Assembly: GCA_943736015.1 (NCBI GenBank)
Contig: OX031059.1
Coordinates: 42,481,159-42,545,158, forward strand
Direction: 5' to 3'
Origin: Tridacna crocea
Taxonomy: Eukaryota > Mollusca > Bivalvia > Cardiida > Cardiidae
Length of the DNA stretch: 64,000 bases
Shown here: in pieces, positions 56,659 to 64,000 of the stretch
How the letters are laid out: every line of letters starts with the position of its first letter
Position numbering within the stretch: position 1 is the stretch's first letter
Position numbers and translations under genes: made by a program
Notes under the pieces: model-generated
What the model saw: the letters and a program-made list of their open reading frames with translations, nothing else
Database searches by the model: none
Told to the model about the DNA's origin: nothing

Positions 56659-56887
56659 TTAACTCTTAACCACACGAGAAAATTTTAGACTGGTCCAAAT
56701 TGAAAGGATTTGCAGACGACAAAATAAAGGTGACTGAAAAATTGAAATTTGTTCTGGGAAGGGTTAAAAACACTTTGGGAAAAGGAGAAAATGCTGGTTA
56801 CCAGCATTTTCTCCTTTTCCCACAGTGTTTTCAAAAGGCTTCTTTCTCAGGGGCGTCAAAAGTAGGGATAGTGTGGTAATGGGTTAA
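56659..56887 (-). mobile_element. Family A TTAA hairpin element
   Basis: Complete, TTAACTCTTAACCACAC to TGTGGTAATGGGTTAA, perfect inner hairpin; one outer arm differs (cactttggg against cccacagtg). Confidence 0.9.
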
Positions 56888-57121
56888 GTCGTGCGCATTT
56901 TTTGAGGGGGAAAAAGTGTAGGCGTAAGTGCCGTTGTAAATCTACATCTATTTTTTCAAAAGTGATTTATTCTGCTTGATGAGTGCTGGAAATTAAATGA
57001 ATGTCGTAATTATTAGTTATAATTATTATTAAAATGCTCAAGTGATCTTTGAAAATAAAAAAAATGCTGAACTTTGTCTTAGCCGCCGATACCCTGTCTG
57101 AAGTCTGTAAATGAAAAAGAG

Positions 57122-57350
57122 TTAACTCATTACCAAATGACAATATTTTAGACTGGTCCATATTGAAAGCATTTGCAGACAACAACGTAAAAGTGACTGA
57201 AAATTTGAAATTTGTTTTGTGAAGAGTAGAAAACATTGTGGGAAAAGGAGAAAATGCTGGTAACCAACATTTTCTCCTTTTCCCACAATGTTTTCTAAAG
57301 GCGTCTTTCTCAGGGGCGTCAAAAGTAGGGATTGTATGGTAATGGGTTAA
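57122..57350 (-). mobile_element. Family A TTAA hairpin element
   Basis: Complete, TTAACTCATTACCAAA to TATGGTAATGGGTTAA. The hairpin has a single head mismatch (ggtaaccaaca). Confidence 0.9.
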
Positions 57351-57579
57351 TTCAATTTGGCACCGTCTTCACATTAACAATCGTATGATGTCGTCTGCTT
57401 CTTCTACCCACGCGTTTCTCGAGACCAGAAACAGCCAATGAATGCGCAGACGACGGAATTTGAAAGTTGATGGATGCATCGATTTTTCCTCTGAGTGTCA
57501 GAACAGTTTGTAAAATCGTACGATTTCTTTTCTCGTGTGAATAGAATAAATACCACAGTACTTCCGGTTTCTAGAATCT

Positions 57580-57655
57580 CTCCGTCGTTGTCTGCGCATG
57601 TCATATTCTTCTTTGAGTATTTATAGAATGCCATCTAGCGGGAGATAATGATCTC
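57580..57655 (+). repeat. 75-bp duplicated segment, copy 2
   Basis: Matches 55740-55815 (cgcatgtcatattcttctt, agtatttatagaatgccatc). Confidence 0.85.
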
Positions 57656-57706
57656 TCCGTTGATATCAATTATTGATTCTTCATGTCTGGACGATCTATT
57701 TGTAGT

Positions 57707-57921
57707 TTAACTCATTACCAAACGACAAAATTTTAGGTTTGCCAAAATCGAAAGCATTTGCAGACGACTGAAAACTTGAATTTTGTCTTGTGAAGGGTAG
57801 AAAACATTGTGGGAAAAGGAGAAAATGCTGGTTACCAGCATTTTCTTCTTTTCCCACAATGATTTCTGAAGGCTTCTTTCTCAGGGGCGTCAAAAGAAGG
57901 GATTGTGTGGTAATGGGTTAG
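57707..57921 (-). mobile_element. Family A element
   Basis: TTAACTCATTACCAAACGA to TGTGGTAATGGGTTA; the final A is mutated to G. The hairpin is intact in its inner part. A few bases are missing in gcagacgactgaaaac. Confidence 0.88.
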
Positions 57922-58096
57922 CCACCATAATGAAAAGCATGTATCTAAGATTAGACCGCACGATTTATGTCGTTGGTCAAAACTGACCCCCAGAGCAACT
58001 GTAGATCCTTTTGAAAGGTGATTTTAGAGTTATGTCGATTCATTTTCCTTTCCCTGGCATGGAAAAACATGTACGAAAGTTGAAGCCTATAATTAT

Positions 58097-58355
58097 GGCC
58101 TGCAACACACGAACATGGACATTCGGACATTAGCGTTAAGTGTCGCCTCGAATCAACCGGGGCAGTCCGCGCAGGCTAATCCGAGACGGCATTTTACGAC
58201 TACATTAGATTTTTTGCTACCGCAAACTTGCGCAAAACAGAAAATTGCATTAAAGAGGAAAGTGTCGATTCGGATTTGCCTGCGCGGACTACGCTGGCTG
58301 ATCCGAAACGAGACTACGCAAATGTCTGATTGCCTCTTTTCGCGAGTTATAGGCC
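58097..58355 (+). mobile_element. Family C double-hairpin element
   Basis: Ends ggcctgcaacacacgaac and ttttcgcgagttataggcc. The first hairpin (ggggcagtccgcgcaggcta) and second (ttgcctgcgcggactacgct) surround gcaaaacagaaaattgca. Confidence 0.85.
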
Positions 58356-58747
58356 AATTGTTCATGATAAACTTCTCCAATCACTGTCATGAATATATTG
58401 AAATTAAAAGCCAGTAAACTATTTGTAAACACTGATGCTGTCCTCTCCTGGCTTCTGTTGTAAAGAGGCCAATTTGTGTAATATGAATAGATATTATTGA
58501 AACGGAGTAAAACATGCAAATAAAAATATAAGGACGGTAAATCCATACAGAAAAGACAGAAATGTACAATTATCGATAAGGCTTGCAGAGTTATCTCCCT
58601 TATATACACGTAGGGAATTGATCACACCACTGTGTTGTTGTTGCATCGGAAATAGAATAAATATCACAATCCCTTTGACACTCTAATGTGCTAATGTTGT
58701 CAGTCCCAGAGCTTTGCAAATCATTGTTATGAAATATAGATCTATAT

Positions 58748-58998
58748 GGCTAGCAACACGCAAATAGGGGCATTCGGACGTTTGCGTCAAGTCATCTCGC
58801 AGTCCGCACAGGCTAATCCGAAACGACACTCTTCGTTTTAATGTAATTTTCTGTTTTGCACAAGTTTCCGGTAGAACAAATTATTCTAAAGTAGTCGTAA
58901 AGTGCCGTCTCGGAGTAGCCTGCGAGGACTGCGCAGGCTGATCCGAGACGACAATTTACGCAAACGTCCGTATACCCCTTTGCACGTGTTGCGAGCCA
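58748..58998 (-). mobile_element. Family C double-hairpin element, reverse order
   Basis: The linker reads taattttctgttttgcac, the reverse of the other copies. The terminal repeats agcaacacgcaaatagggg and ccccttttg-like ends are conserved. The first hairpin is truncated. Confidence 0.8.
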
Positions 58999-59006
58999 TA
59001 AATGAA

Positions 59007-59038
59007 CCATGCCCTGTGATTAGGGGCTTAATGCATCT
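59007..59038 (+). mobile_element. Family B left end only
   Basis: Gccctgtgattaggggctta then atgcatctca matches the family B left terminus; the rest is absent. Confidence 0.5.
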
Positions 59039-59256
59039 CACCGTGGCAGAAGCGTAACGAAAGCTTCACGATCACCAGTTCACGGCGCTTATTTTCACCT
59101 TCTTCAAAATCTACATTGCGGGGATCGCTGTGAACGGGCTCAAAGAATCGTGAAAGCGTAGCAAGAAAGTCGTAAATGCAGCTGTACCGTGGACGCAGCG
59201 CGAGTAACGCAGCGCAAGTGCAGCACAGTGTAGCAAAAGTAACACCCAACCCTGTA

Positions 59257-59543
59257 TTAATCCTTTACCAAACGACAATATTTTACGCTGGTCCAAATTG
59301 AAGGTATTTACAGACAAAATATAAATGTAACTGAAAAATCAAAATCTATTTTAGTTAGTAAAGTAATGATGGTTACCAGCATTTTCTCCTTTTCCCACAA
59401 TGTCCTCAAAAGGCTTCTGTACTACCGAAACTTTTTTGCTTTTTTTCTGTATTTTGGGAAGGAAAGAAAACTTTGCTTGTTACCAGCATTTTCTTCTTTT
59501 CCCAGAGTCCGTAATAAGTCGGGGTTGTGTGGTAAAGAGTTAA
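59257..59543 (-). mobile_element. Composite family A element in the 3' UTR region of the PAN-Link gene
   Basis: TTAATCCTTTACCAAACGA to TGTGGTAAAGAGTTAA. The interior has two successive right hairpin arms (ttaccagcattttctcctttt and ttaccagcattttcttctttt), so it is an internally duplicated or recombined copy. It ends 12 bp beyond the stop codon of the neighbouring gene. Confidence 0.8.
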
Positions 59544-59555
59544 CCAATTATTTAT

Positions 59556-60344
59556 CTATCTAGATGACAAAGACTGATAGTATGGACTTTTACAAAACAC
59601 GCCCCAGGTCGTTTGCCAACGACATTCGCCGAGACCCGTCAGGGTCCAGTAATTATCAACTGTATCGTGGGTTGGCAACAGAGCAATTTGCTCGGATACC
59701 CAGCCACAGTCAAGTCGGTTAAAACCCATATCATATGCTATCTGTAAGTCATCCTTAGATGCCATGGTCGTTCCCGCCGATATGCAATACTCCCAGGCTT
59801 GCTCAAATGTCAAGGTATAACGCCCATTTGGTCCAAAAGCGTAATAGATAGGAAATATCTTATGAATAGTTTCCCATCCGGGCGCCGGTGTCGAAGGCCA
59901 GATATTATCGACGAGGTGACAGGTTCGATTCTCTGGCGAATATGAAACTGCTTGACAAAAATTTGTCTCATTTTTGCAATACTTCACACACTGTAATCGA
60001 CTCATATTGTAATATTTGCCATCGCCGTATATAGCTTCGATATATGCTTTGATTTGCAATAGATGTTCCACCTTGTCCCGCCTGAACCCGTCCAAGTCAC
60101 ATACAAGAGATACATTCGTCCAAAGTCCATCGTTGCCACAAGTAGAGATGGATGTTCCACCAATGTTCTCCGCTCCCTCGATACACTGATACCATCTATT
60201 GGCACCATTGGTTCTCATATTTCCAAAAGCATCAGAGTTATCGACGACAGGGGGATTGAAACACTCCGTTCTTATACAAACCTCTCCGTCTGTCTCATCG
60301 CAAGATTCGATCGAGGAGCATTGACCGTTGCATGGATTGCGGTT
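59556..60344 (-). CDS. PAN-Link gene exon 2: Cys-rich segment, CCP, PAN 2, Link
   Basis: The acceptor ttacag precedes NRNPCNGQC in phase 0. The frame is open for 262 residues to TAG at 59556. The Link part has four Cys in the expected order, with the signature DCGW. Confidence 0.87.
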   Translation of the reverse strand, partial: NRNPCNGQCSSIESCDETDGEVCIRTECFNPPVVDNSDAFGNMRTNGANRWYQCIEGAENIGGTSISTCGNDGLWTNVSLVCDLDGFRRDKVEHLLQIKAYIEAIYGDGKYYNMSRLQCVKYCKNETNFCQAVSYSPENRTCHLVDNIWPSTPAPGWETIHKIFPIYYAFGPNGRYTLTFEQAWEYCISAGTTMASKDDLQIAYDMGFNRLDCGWVSEQIALLPTHDTVDNYWTLTGLGECRWQTTWGVFCKSPYYQSLSSR

Positions 60345-61563
60345 CTGTAAAAGTGTAAAAAGACAATAGATACTATAATAATAACAATTATTATTTCATA
60401 ATTATAATGGTAGTGATTACGAAACATCACTACTGCAGGGGAGTGTATAAAAATCTGTAGCTTGAACTACGTGCAACTCACTGACCTTTTGTGGACAGTG
60501 TAGATCAAGATTAGACTGCGTTGTCCGGTAAGGATGTATTTTTCCCCAAAAAGTAACTTTGAAAAAAGATTCTGGTTTTTACCATCAGCTTGAAAGTTAA
60601 ATTAACCCTTTACAAAACAATCCCTGGTTTTTACGACCCTGAGAAAAGATAACTTTTGAAAACATTTTGGGAAAACAGTTCTTTTCTAAACGCTATTTCA
60701 TTTACATAACTGAAAGAACGCCTGTTCCGGCGTATCCTAAGTTTCGGTAACCAGTGCATAACAAAGCACTCATTTGAAATTATTGTGATCTCTACCACAC
60801 AAACAGAGCAGCAACACGCGAAAAGGGGCATACGGACATTTGCGTAAAGTGTCGTCACGGATCAGTCTGTGCTGTCTGCACAAGCTAATCCGAGACGGCA
60901 CTTTACGACTATACATTAGAGTTTGTGCTTGCGCAAAAAAGAAAATTACATAAAAATGGAAAGTGTCGTTTCGGATTAGCTGAAGCGGAGTGCGCTAGCT
61001 GGTCCGAGATGATACTTTACGCAAATGTTCGAACACCCATTTTCTCATGTTGAAGGCCATACTCTGCTGTGAGGCAAAGTGATATCTGTTGAAATAACTT
61101 GCATCGATATTTTGAAAGAAATATGGCCGACTTAGGTAACAAAGAAACAAACAGTCCCTGGAGTACACGCTTAGAGCGATCTTACTACTGAGATATTAGT
61201 AATAATCGGCTCGCAGCCTAGCTGTTTCAAAAATCAACATACCAAACTCCACCAAGCTCGTTCGGTGTACGCCATGCCAATCGAGGTAACTGTACTGGTC
61301 GTTGTATTAATAGCGTAGAGTCTGCAATAAGTTGCGTGCCTCATATACGTAGCACTGTAGCAGCCCGGTCGATTTCGACATTCTAACGCACAACCAATGG
61401 GTGTCAAGCCGACAAAGCTCGTCAGGATCTCTTCGTCGGTAGGCAGTGCTTGGTTCAAAATGAATTGTCCATCTGTCCTTGTACTCGTCGATCTCACAAA
61501 CACATAGACAGTCAAGCACGTGTATAGTAAAATGCTCCATTGGTATCTACTGTTACCAACCAT
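59556..61563 (-). CDS. Secreted PAN-CCP-PAN-Link domain protein, two exons
   Basis: The joined exons (61563-61243 and 60344-59556) encode 369 residues. In order: signal peptide (about 1-28); PAN/apple domain (about 30-105; CALECRNRPGC then C); a short Cys-rich segment (112-130, NPCNGQC); a CCP/sushi module (Cys 135, 161, 176 and 189 with Trp before the last Cys); a second PAN-like segment (CVKYCKNETNFC then C, 226-249); and a Link domain (about 274-361; YTLTFEQAWEYC, RLDCGW, GEC, FCK). PAN and CCP modules bind proteins or glycans, and Link modules bind hyaluronan or related glycosaminoglycans. A secreted lectin-like, defence or matrix role is inference. There is no membrane segment. A TATA-like TATATTAAA sits about 60 bp before the ATG. 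Product name and symbol unknown to me. Confidence 0.82.
60499..60600 (+). mobile_element. Family D fragment in the PAN-Link intron
   Basis: The text ttttgtggacagtgtagatc and the downstream tttttccccaaaaagtaac tail are family D. The right hairpin arm is missing. Confidence 0.6.
60603..60690 (+). mobile_element. Family A left half
   Basis: TTAACCCTTTACAAAACAA through ttttgaaaacattttgggaa, then truncated. It sits directly after the family D fragment. Confidence 0.65.
60812..61063 (+). mobile_element. Family C double-hairpin element in the PAN-Link intron
   Basis: Ends gcaacacgcgaaaaggggc and cattttctcatgttgaagg. Both hairpins are recognisable, the second with several mismatches (gctgaagcggagtgcgctag). 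Confidence 0.85.
61243..61563 (-). CDS. PAN-Link gene exon 1: signal peptide and PAN 1
   Basis: ATG starts MVGNSRYQWSILLYTCLTVY, a plausible signal peptide, followed by an apple-like domain. The donor gtatgt falls after WWSL in phase 0 and matches the phase of exon 2. Confidence 0.83.
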
Positions 61564-61769
61564 TTCTTTGAGATATCTCAGAGTATTCTTCCAGTATTGA
61601 CCAGTATTTTTAGCAAATGGAATTTAATATACACATTTCCAGTTTTCATACATCAATGGTCAAAACCTTGTAGTTACACAACGTTTATTCCAGTTTTTAA
61701 TATCCATTGCTCTTCCAGACTGAAACTCTGACCAACCTCACTGTAACAGATTATCAGAGTAACGATAAT

Positions 61770-62495
61770 CACTAAAGCCTCCGTCACAGTCAAAGACCAC
61801 AAAGACCGTACTGCGTTCTTAAAACTTGACAAACGCAGGGAGAACGGGATGAAATGTCGGAAAAAATACGGTTTTCATGTTGGTTCTACGTCTTTACTAC
61901 GCCCCTGCCAGGATATCAGTGCGTCTAACAAGTCTCAGCTAAGTTTTGTCGCGCGCTTGATAAAGTACGTCCTTTGCACTCTCCGTTCTCATGCGTTCTT
62001 CAAACTTTCTGGAGCAAACCGCATAAAACTATGCCTCAAAAAGGTCGTAGGAGAAGACAAAAAAGGCCAAAAAATGGGTAGCACTTCACAACCTAATCCC
62101 AGTGTTGATGCTGGTGCTGCCGGTATAGTAGAACCATCAGTAACATCTTGTCTTATACAACGTGGTATGCACGTACCTTTGCCTTTGCAGAAGCATGAAA
62201 CGGTCGTGGTGAGTGCGTAATTGTCGTGGTAAGAACGAAGTAAGAACGCGGTGAAATCTTTCCCGTTAATACTAGGTTTGTACTTTGCCAATGAAAACTA
62301 CATTAGGTCAATGCCGTTGTTCTCAACTCCCTATTGAGTCCTTACTGCGTCCCGATCGGATCAGGTCCTCGCTTCTTTTTTTTAACATGTTCAAAATCCA
62401 CCCACGTCAGCAAAGGTCATACAGATCGAATTACGTCCTTATCGGTTTCTACTGCGTTCTTTCTAAGTCGTACAGGTCCGTACTGCGTCGGACTG
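61770..62495. other. GC-richer patch with recurring GCGTTCTT motifs
   Basis: TACTGCGTTCTT or close variants recur at about 61810, 62000, 62230 (reverse) and 62450, with TACTGCGTC at 62345 and 62482. Overlapping frames at 61849-62220 (plus, 123 codons) and 61989-62291 (minus, 100 codons) show no domain I know. It may be an old repeat. Confidence 0.4.
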
Positions 62496-62499
62496 GGGT

Positions 62500-62728
62500 T
62501 TAACCTATTACCACACAATCCCTACTTTTGACGACCCTGAAAAAGAAGGCTTTTGAAAGCATCCTGGGAAAGGGAGAAAATGCTGGTAACCAGTATTTTC
62601 CTCTTTTCCCACAATGTTTTCTTCCCTTCCCAAAACAATTTTCAAGTTTTCAGTCACCTTTATTTTACCGTCTGCAAATGCTTTTAATTTGGACCAGTCT
62701 AAAATATTGTCGTTTGGTAATGAGTTAA
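62500..62728 (+). mobile_element. Family A TTAA hairpin element
   Basis: Complete, TTAACCTATTACCACAC to GTTTGGTAATGAGTTAA. The hairpin has several mismatches (ccagtattttcctctttt). Confidence 0.88.
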
Positions 62729-63051
62729 ACTTTTAATTGATATGCTTAATGTATATATACTGGTAAATATTTCACAATGTCCAATTTGGCTGCTATTGGG
62801 CCTCTCAATATCAAATTGGAATACATTAAAAAAAATTACATAAATTTTCCTTTGATCACAGTAATTCCACACGGTTTTAAAAGGTCTCTTTCTCCCCCCC
62901 TCACATGTTTTTTTTTTCTTTTGAAATTCATTCAATCCTTTGATAGGCCAAAAACCAACCTTTTACGATAATGGTCTTACAAGCAAGTTGGTTTTAATCC
63001 TTTTATTAGTTTTCACAGGGTACCAAAGAAGATTTTATGGACGAATTGGAT

Positions 63052-63105
63052 CACGATCCGACTGATCAGAGCTTGCAGACTGATCACAGATCTATACCGT
63101 CTGCA
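63052..63105. mobile_element. Family D hairpin, diverged
   Basis: Gatcacgatccgactgatca and cagactgatcacagatctat pair partly, with tgtctg-like ends. Confidence 0.45.
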
Positions 63106-63287
63106 GGCCGACTCTCGACTCCAAGCAAAAAGTCTCATTATAAGCACTGAAAGTTGTTGTAATTCGGAACAGATTTCTTTAGAATCTGGAATTATATTCG
63201 AATATGAAGAATGGAACGTGCTAAATGCTTTACCTTTAACTGTAAACAAACAGTCCTGCGTATTGATCAATGGCCTGCAGGAGAAAA

Positions 63288-63470
63288 AATAAGATTGAAA
63301 ACATTGTTGGCAAAGGAGAAAATGCTGGTAACCAGCATTTTCTCCTTTACCGACAATGTTTTCTTCCATTTTAAAGACAAATTTCATGACTTGGGCCACA
63401 TTAAGTTTGTCGTCTGCAAGTGCTTTAAATATGCACGAGTTTAAATTTTGTCGCTTGGTCCAGAGTAATC
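63288..63470 (+). mobile_element. Family A element, degraded left end
   Basis: Hairpin perfect in both arms with a shared change: GTTGGCAAAGGAG / CTCCTTTACCGACAAC-like. The right end gtcgcttggtccagagtaa is decayed. Confidence 0.75.
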
Positions 63471-63482
63471 TGCCAACGATCT

Positions 63483-63713
63483 TTAACTCTTTACCAAAGG
63501 ACAATATTCTAGGCTTGTTCAAATCAAAAGAATTTGCAGACGACAAAATAAAAGGGACTGAAAATTTGAAACTTGTTTTGTAAAGGGGTAAAAAAGATTG
63601 TGGAGAATAGGAGAAAATGCTGGTTACCAGTATTTTCTCCTTTTCTCCCAATGTTTTCTATAGGCTACTTTCTCAGGGTCGTCAAAAGTAGGGATTGTGT
63701 GGTAACGGATTAA
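63483..63713 (-). mobile_element. Family A TTAA hairpin element
   Basis: TTAACTCTTTACCAAAGGA to TGTGGTAACGGATTAA. The hairpin is present with a few mismatches (gtggagaataggag against ctccttttctccca). Confidence 0.87.
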
Positions 63714-64000
63714 AACGGCAAATATTGACATGGTAGAACAAAAAGCCAAAGCCAGGAACTATATTTACGTTTTATTCTTCATAAAAACGTATTTTGCCTT
63801 TATCTGTTTTAGTTAATTCATTCTTTATTTGTTCTGGCCATTGTTCCCTTTATATCGTATCCAGTTACATTTTTCATTAACTTTCAGTTATCGACTTTCA
63901 AGGTGGGTATTTAGAATTTTTACATCTCAGCAAATTAAAAAAATATATATATAACTGAAATTCATATGAAAAAATAATACAAATCATCAATAATTAAGAT
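63714..64000. other. No gene seen
   Basis: AT-rich sequence with a short TA run near 63950 and no other recognisable feature. Confidence 0.5.

Noticed and set aside
61849-62291. Overlapping 123- and 100-codon frames as genes
   Set aside because: Both strands are open over the same stretch, no domain is recognised, and the patch is rich in repeated motifs. I could not support either.
63013-63651. 212-codon minus-strand frame as a gene
   Set aside because: It reads through two neighbouring family A elements, and most of its sequence is the hairpin translation seen elsewhere.
777-63713. CRISPR-like array from the repeated hairpins
   Set aside because: Copies are dispersed, in both orientations, with irregular spacing and TTAA duplications. 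They are transposable elements in an animal genome.

Overview
This window is repeat-rich, AT-rich metazoan DNA with spliced genes. Long introns, tRNA-derived SINEs with tails like ...TTAAACACCA, dense short inverted-repeat elements and an intact LDL-receptor gene with an FDNPVY tail point to a mollusc, most likely a bivalve. That assignment is inference from family features; no species marker is visible.

Two host genes can be supported, both on the minus strand. (1) 34517-54359: a complete 17-coding-exon receptor of the LDLR/VLDLR/lipophorin-receptor type. It has a signal peptide, eight LDL-A repeats, two EGF modules in one exon, a six-bladed YWTD propeller over four exons, a third EGF, a Ser/Thr-rich stalk, one membrane helix and a short tail with FDNPVY. 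All splice phases join without a break to give 903 residues. (2) 59556-61563: a two-exon secreted protein of 369 residues ordered signal peptide, PAN/apple, short Cys-rich segment, CCP/sushi, PAN/apple, Link domain. I could not identify any host gene in 1-34500; that third of the window is repeats and unexplained sequence.

The dominant feature is a family of about 45 copies or fragments (called family A here) of a roughly 225-bp element. It begins TTAACCCWTTACCA, ends TGGTAAWGRGTTAA, and carries a central near-perfect hairpin centred on TGGTAACCA. The TTAA target duplication and CCC-starting ends suggest a piggyBac-type MITE. Three more hairpin families are interspersed: B (ends GCTCTGTGAAAAGG / GCATTAAGCC), C (double hairpin, ends CAACACGCGAAAAGG) and D (hairpin GTGTAGATCAAGATCAGACT). 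B, C and D share a similar hairpin head, TCAG(C/A)CTGC(G/A)C, despite different ends.

Larger or better-delimited mobile elements are a 3.93-kb element at 7661-11589 (29-bp terminal inverted repeats, 5-bp ATTAT duplication, mirrored subterminal repeat clusters), a 363-bp element at 14381-14743 (60-bp inverted repeats, 8-bp duplication, internal 105-bp tandem duplication), a hAT-like deletion derivative at 51631-52202 nested inside a family A copy, a SINE at 13852-14119 with a 12-bp duplication, and several fold-back sequences. I saw no virus-like element, CRISPR array, rRNA gene or free-standing tRNA gene.
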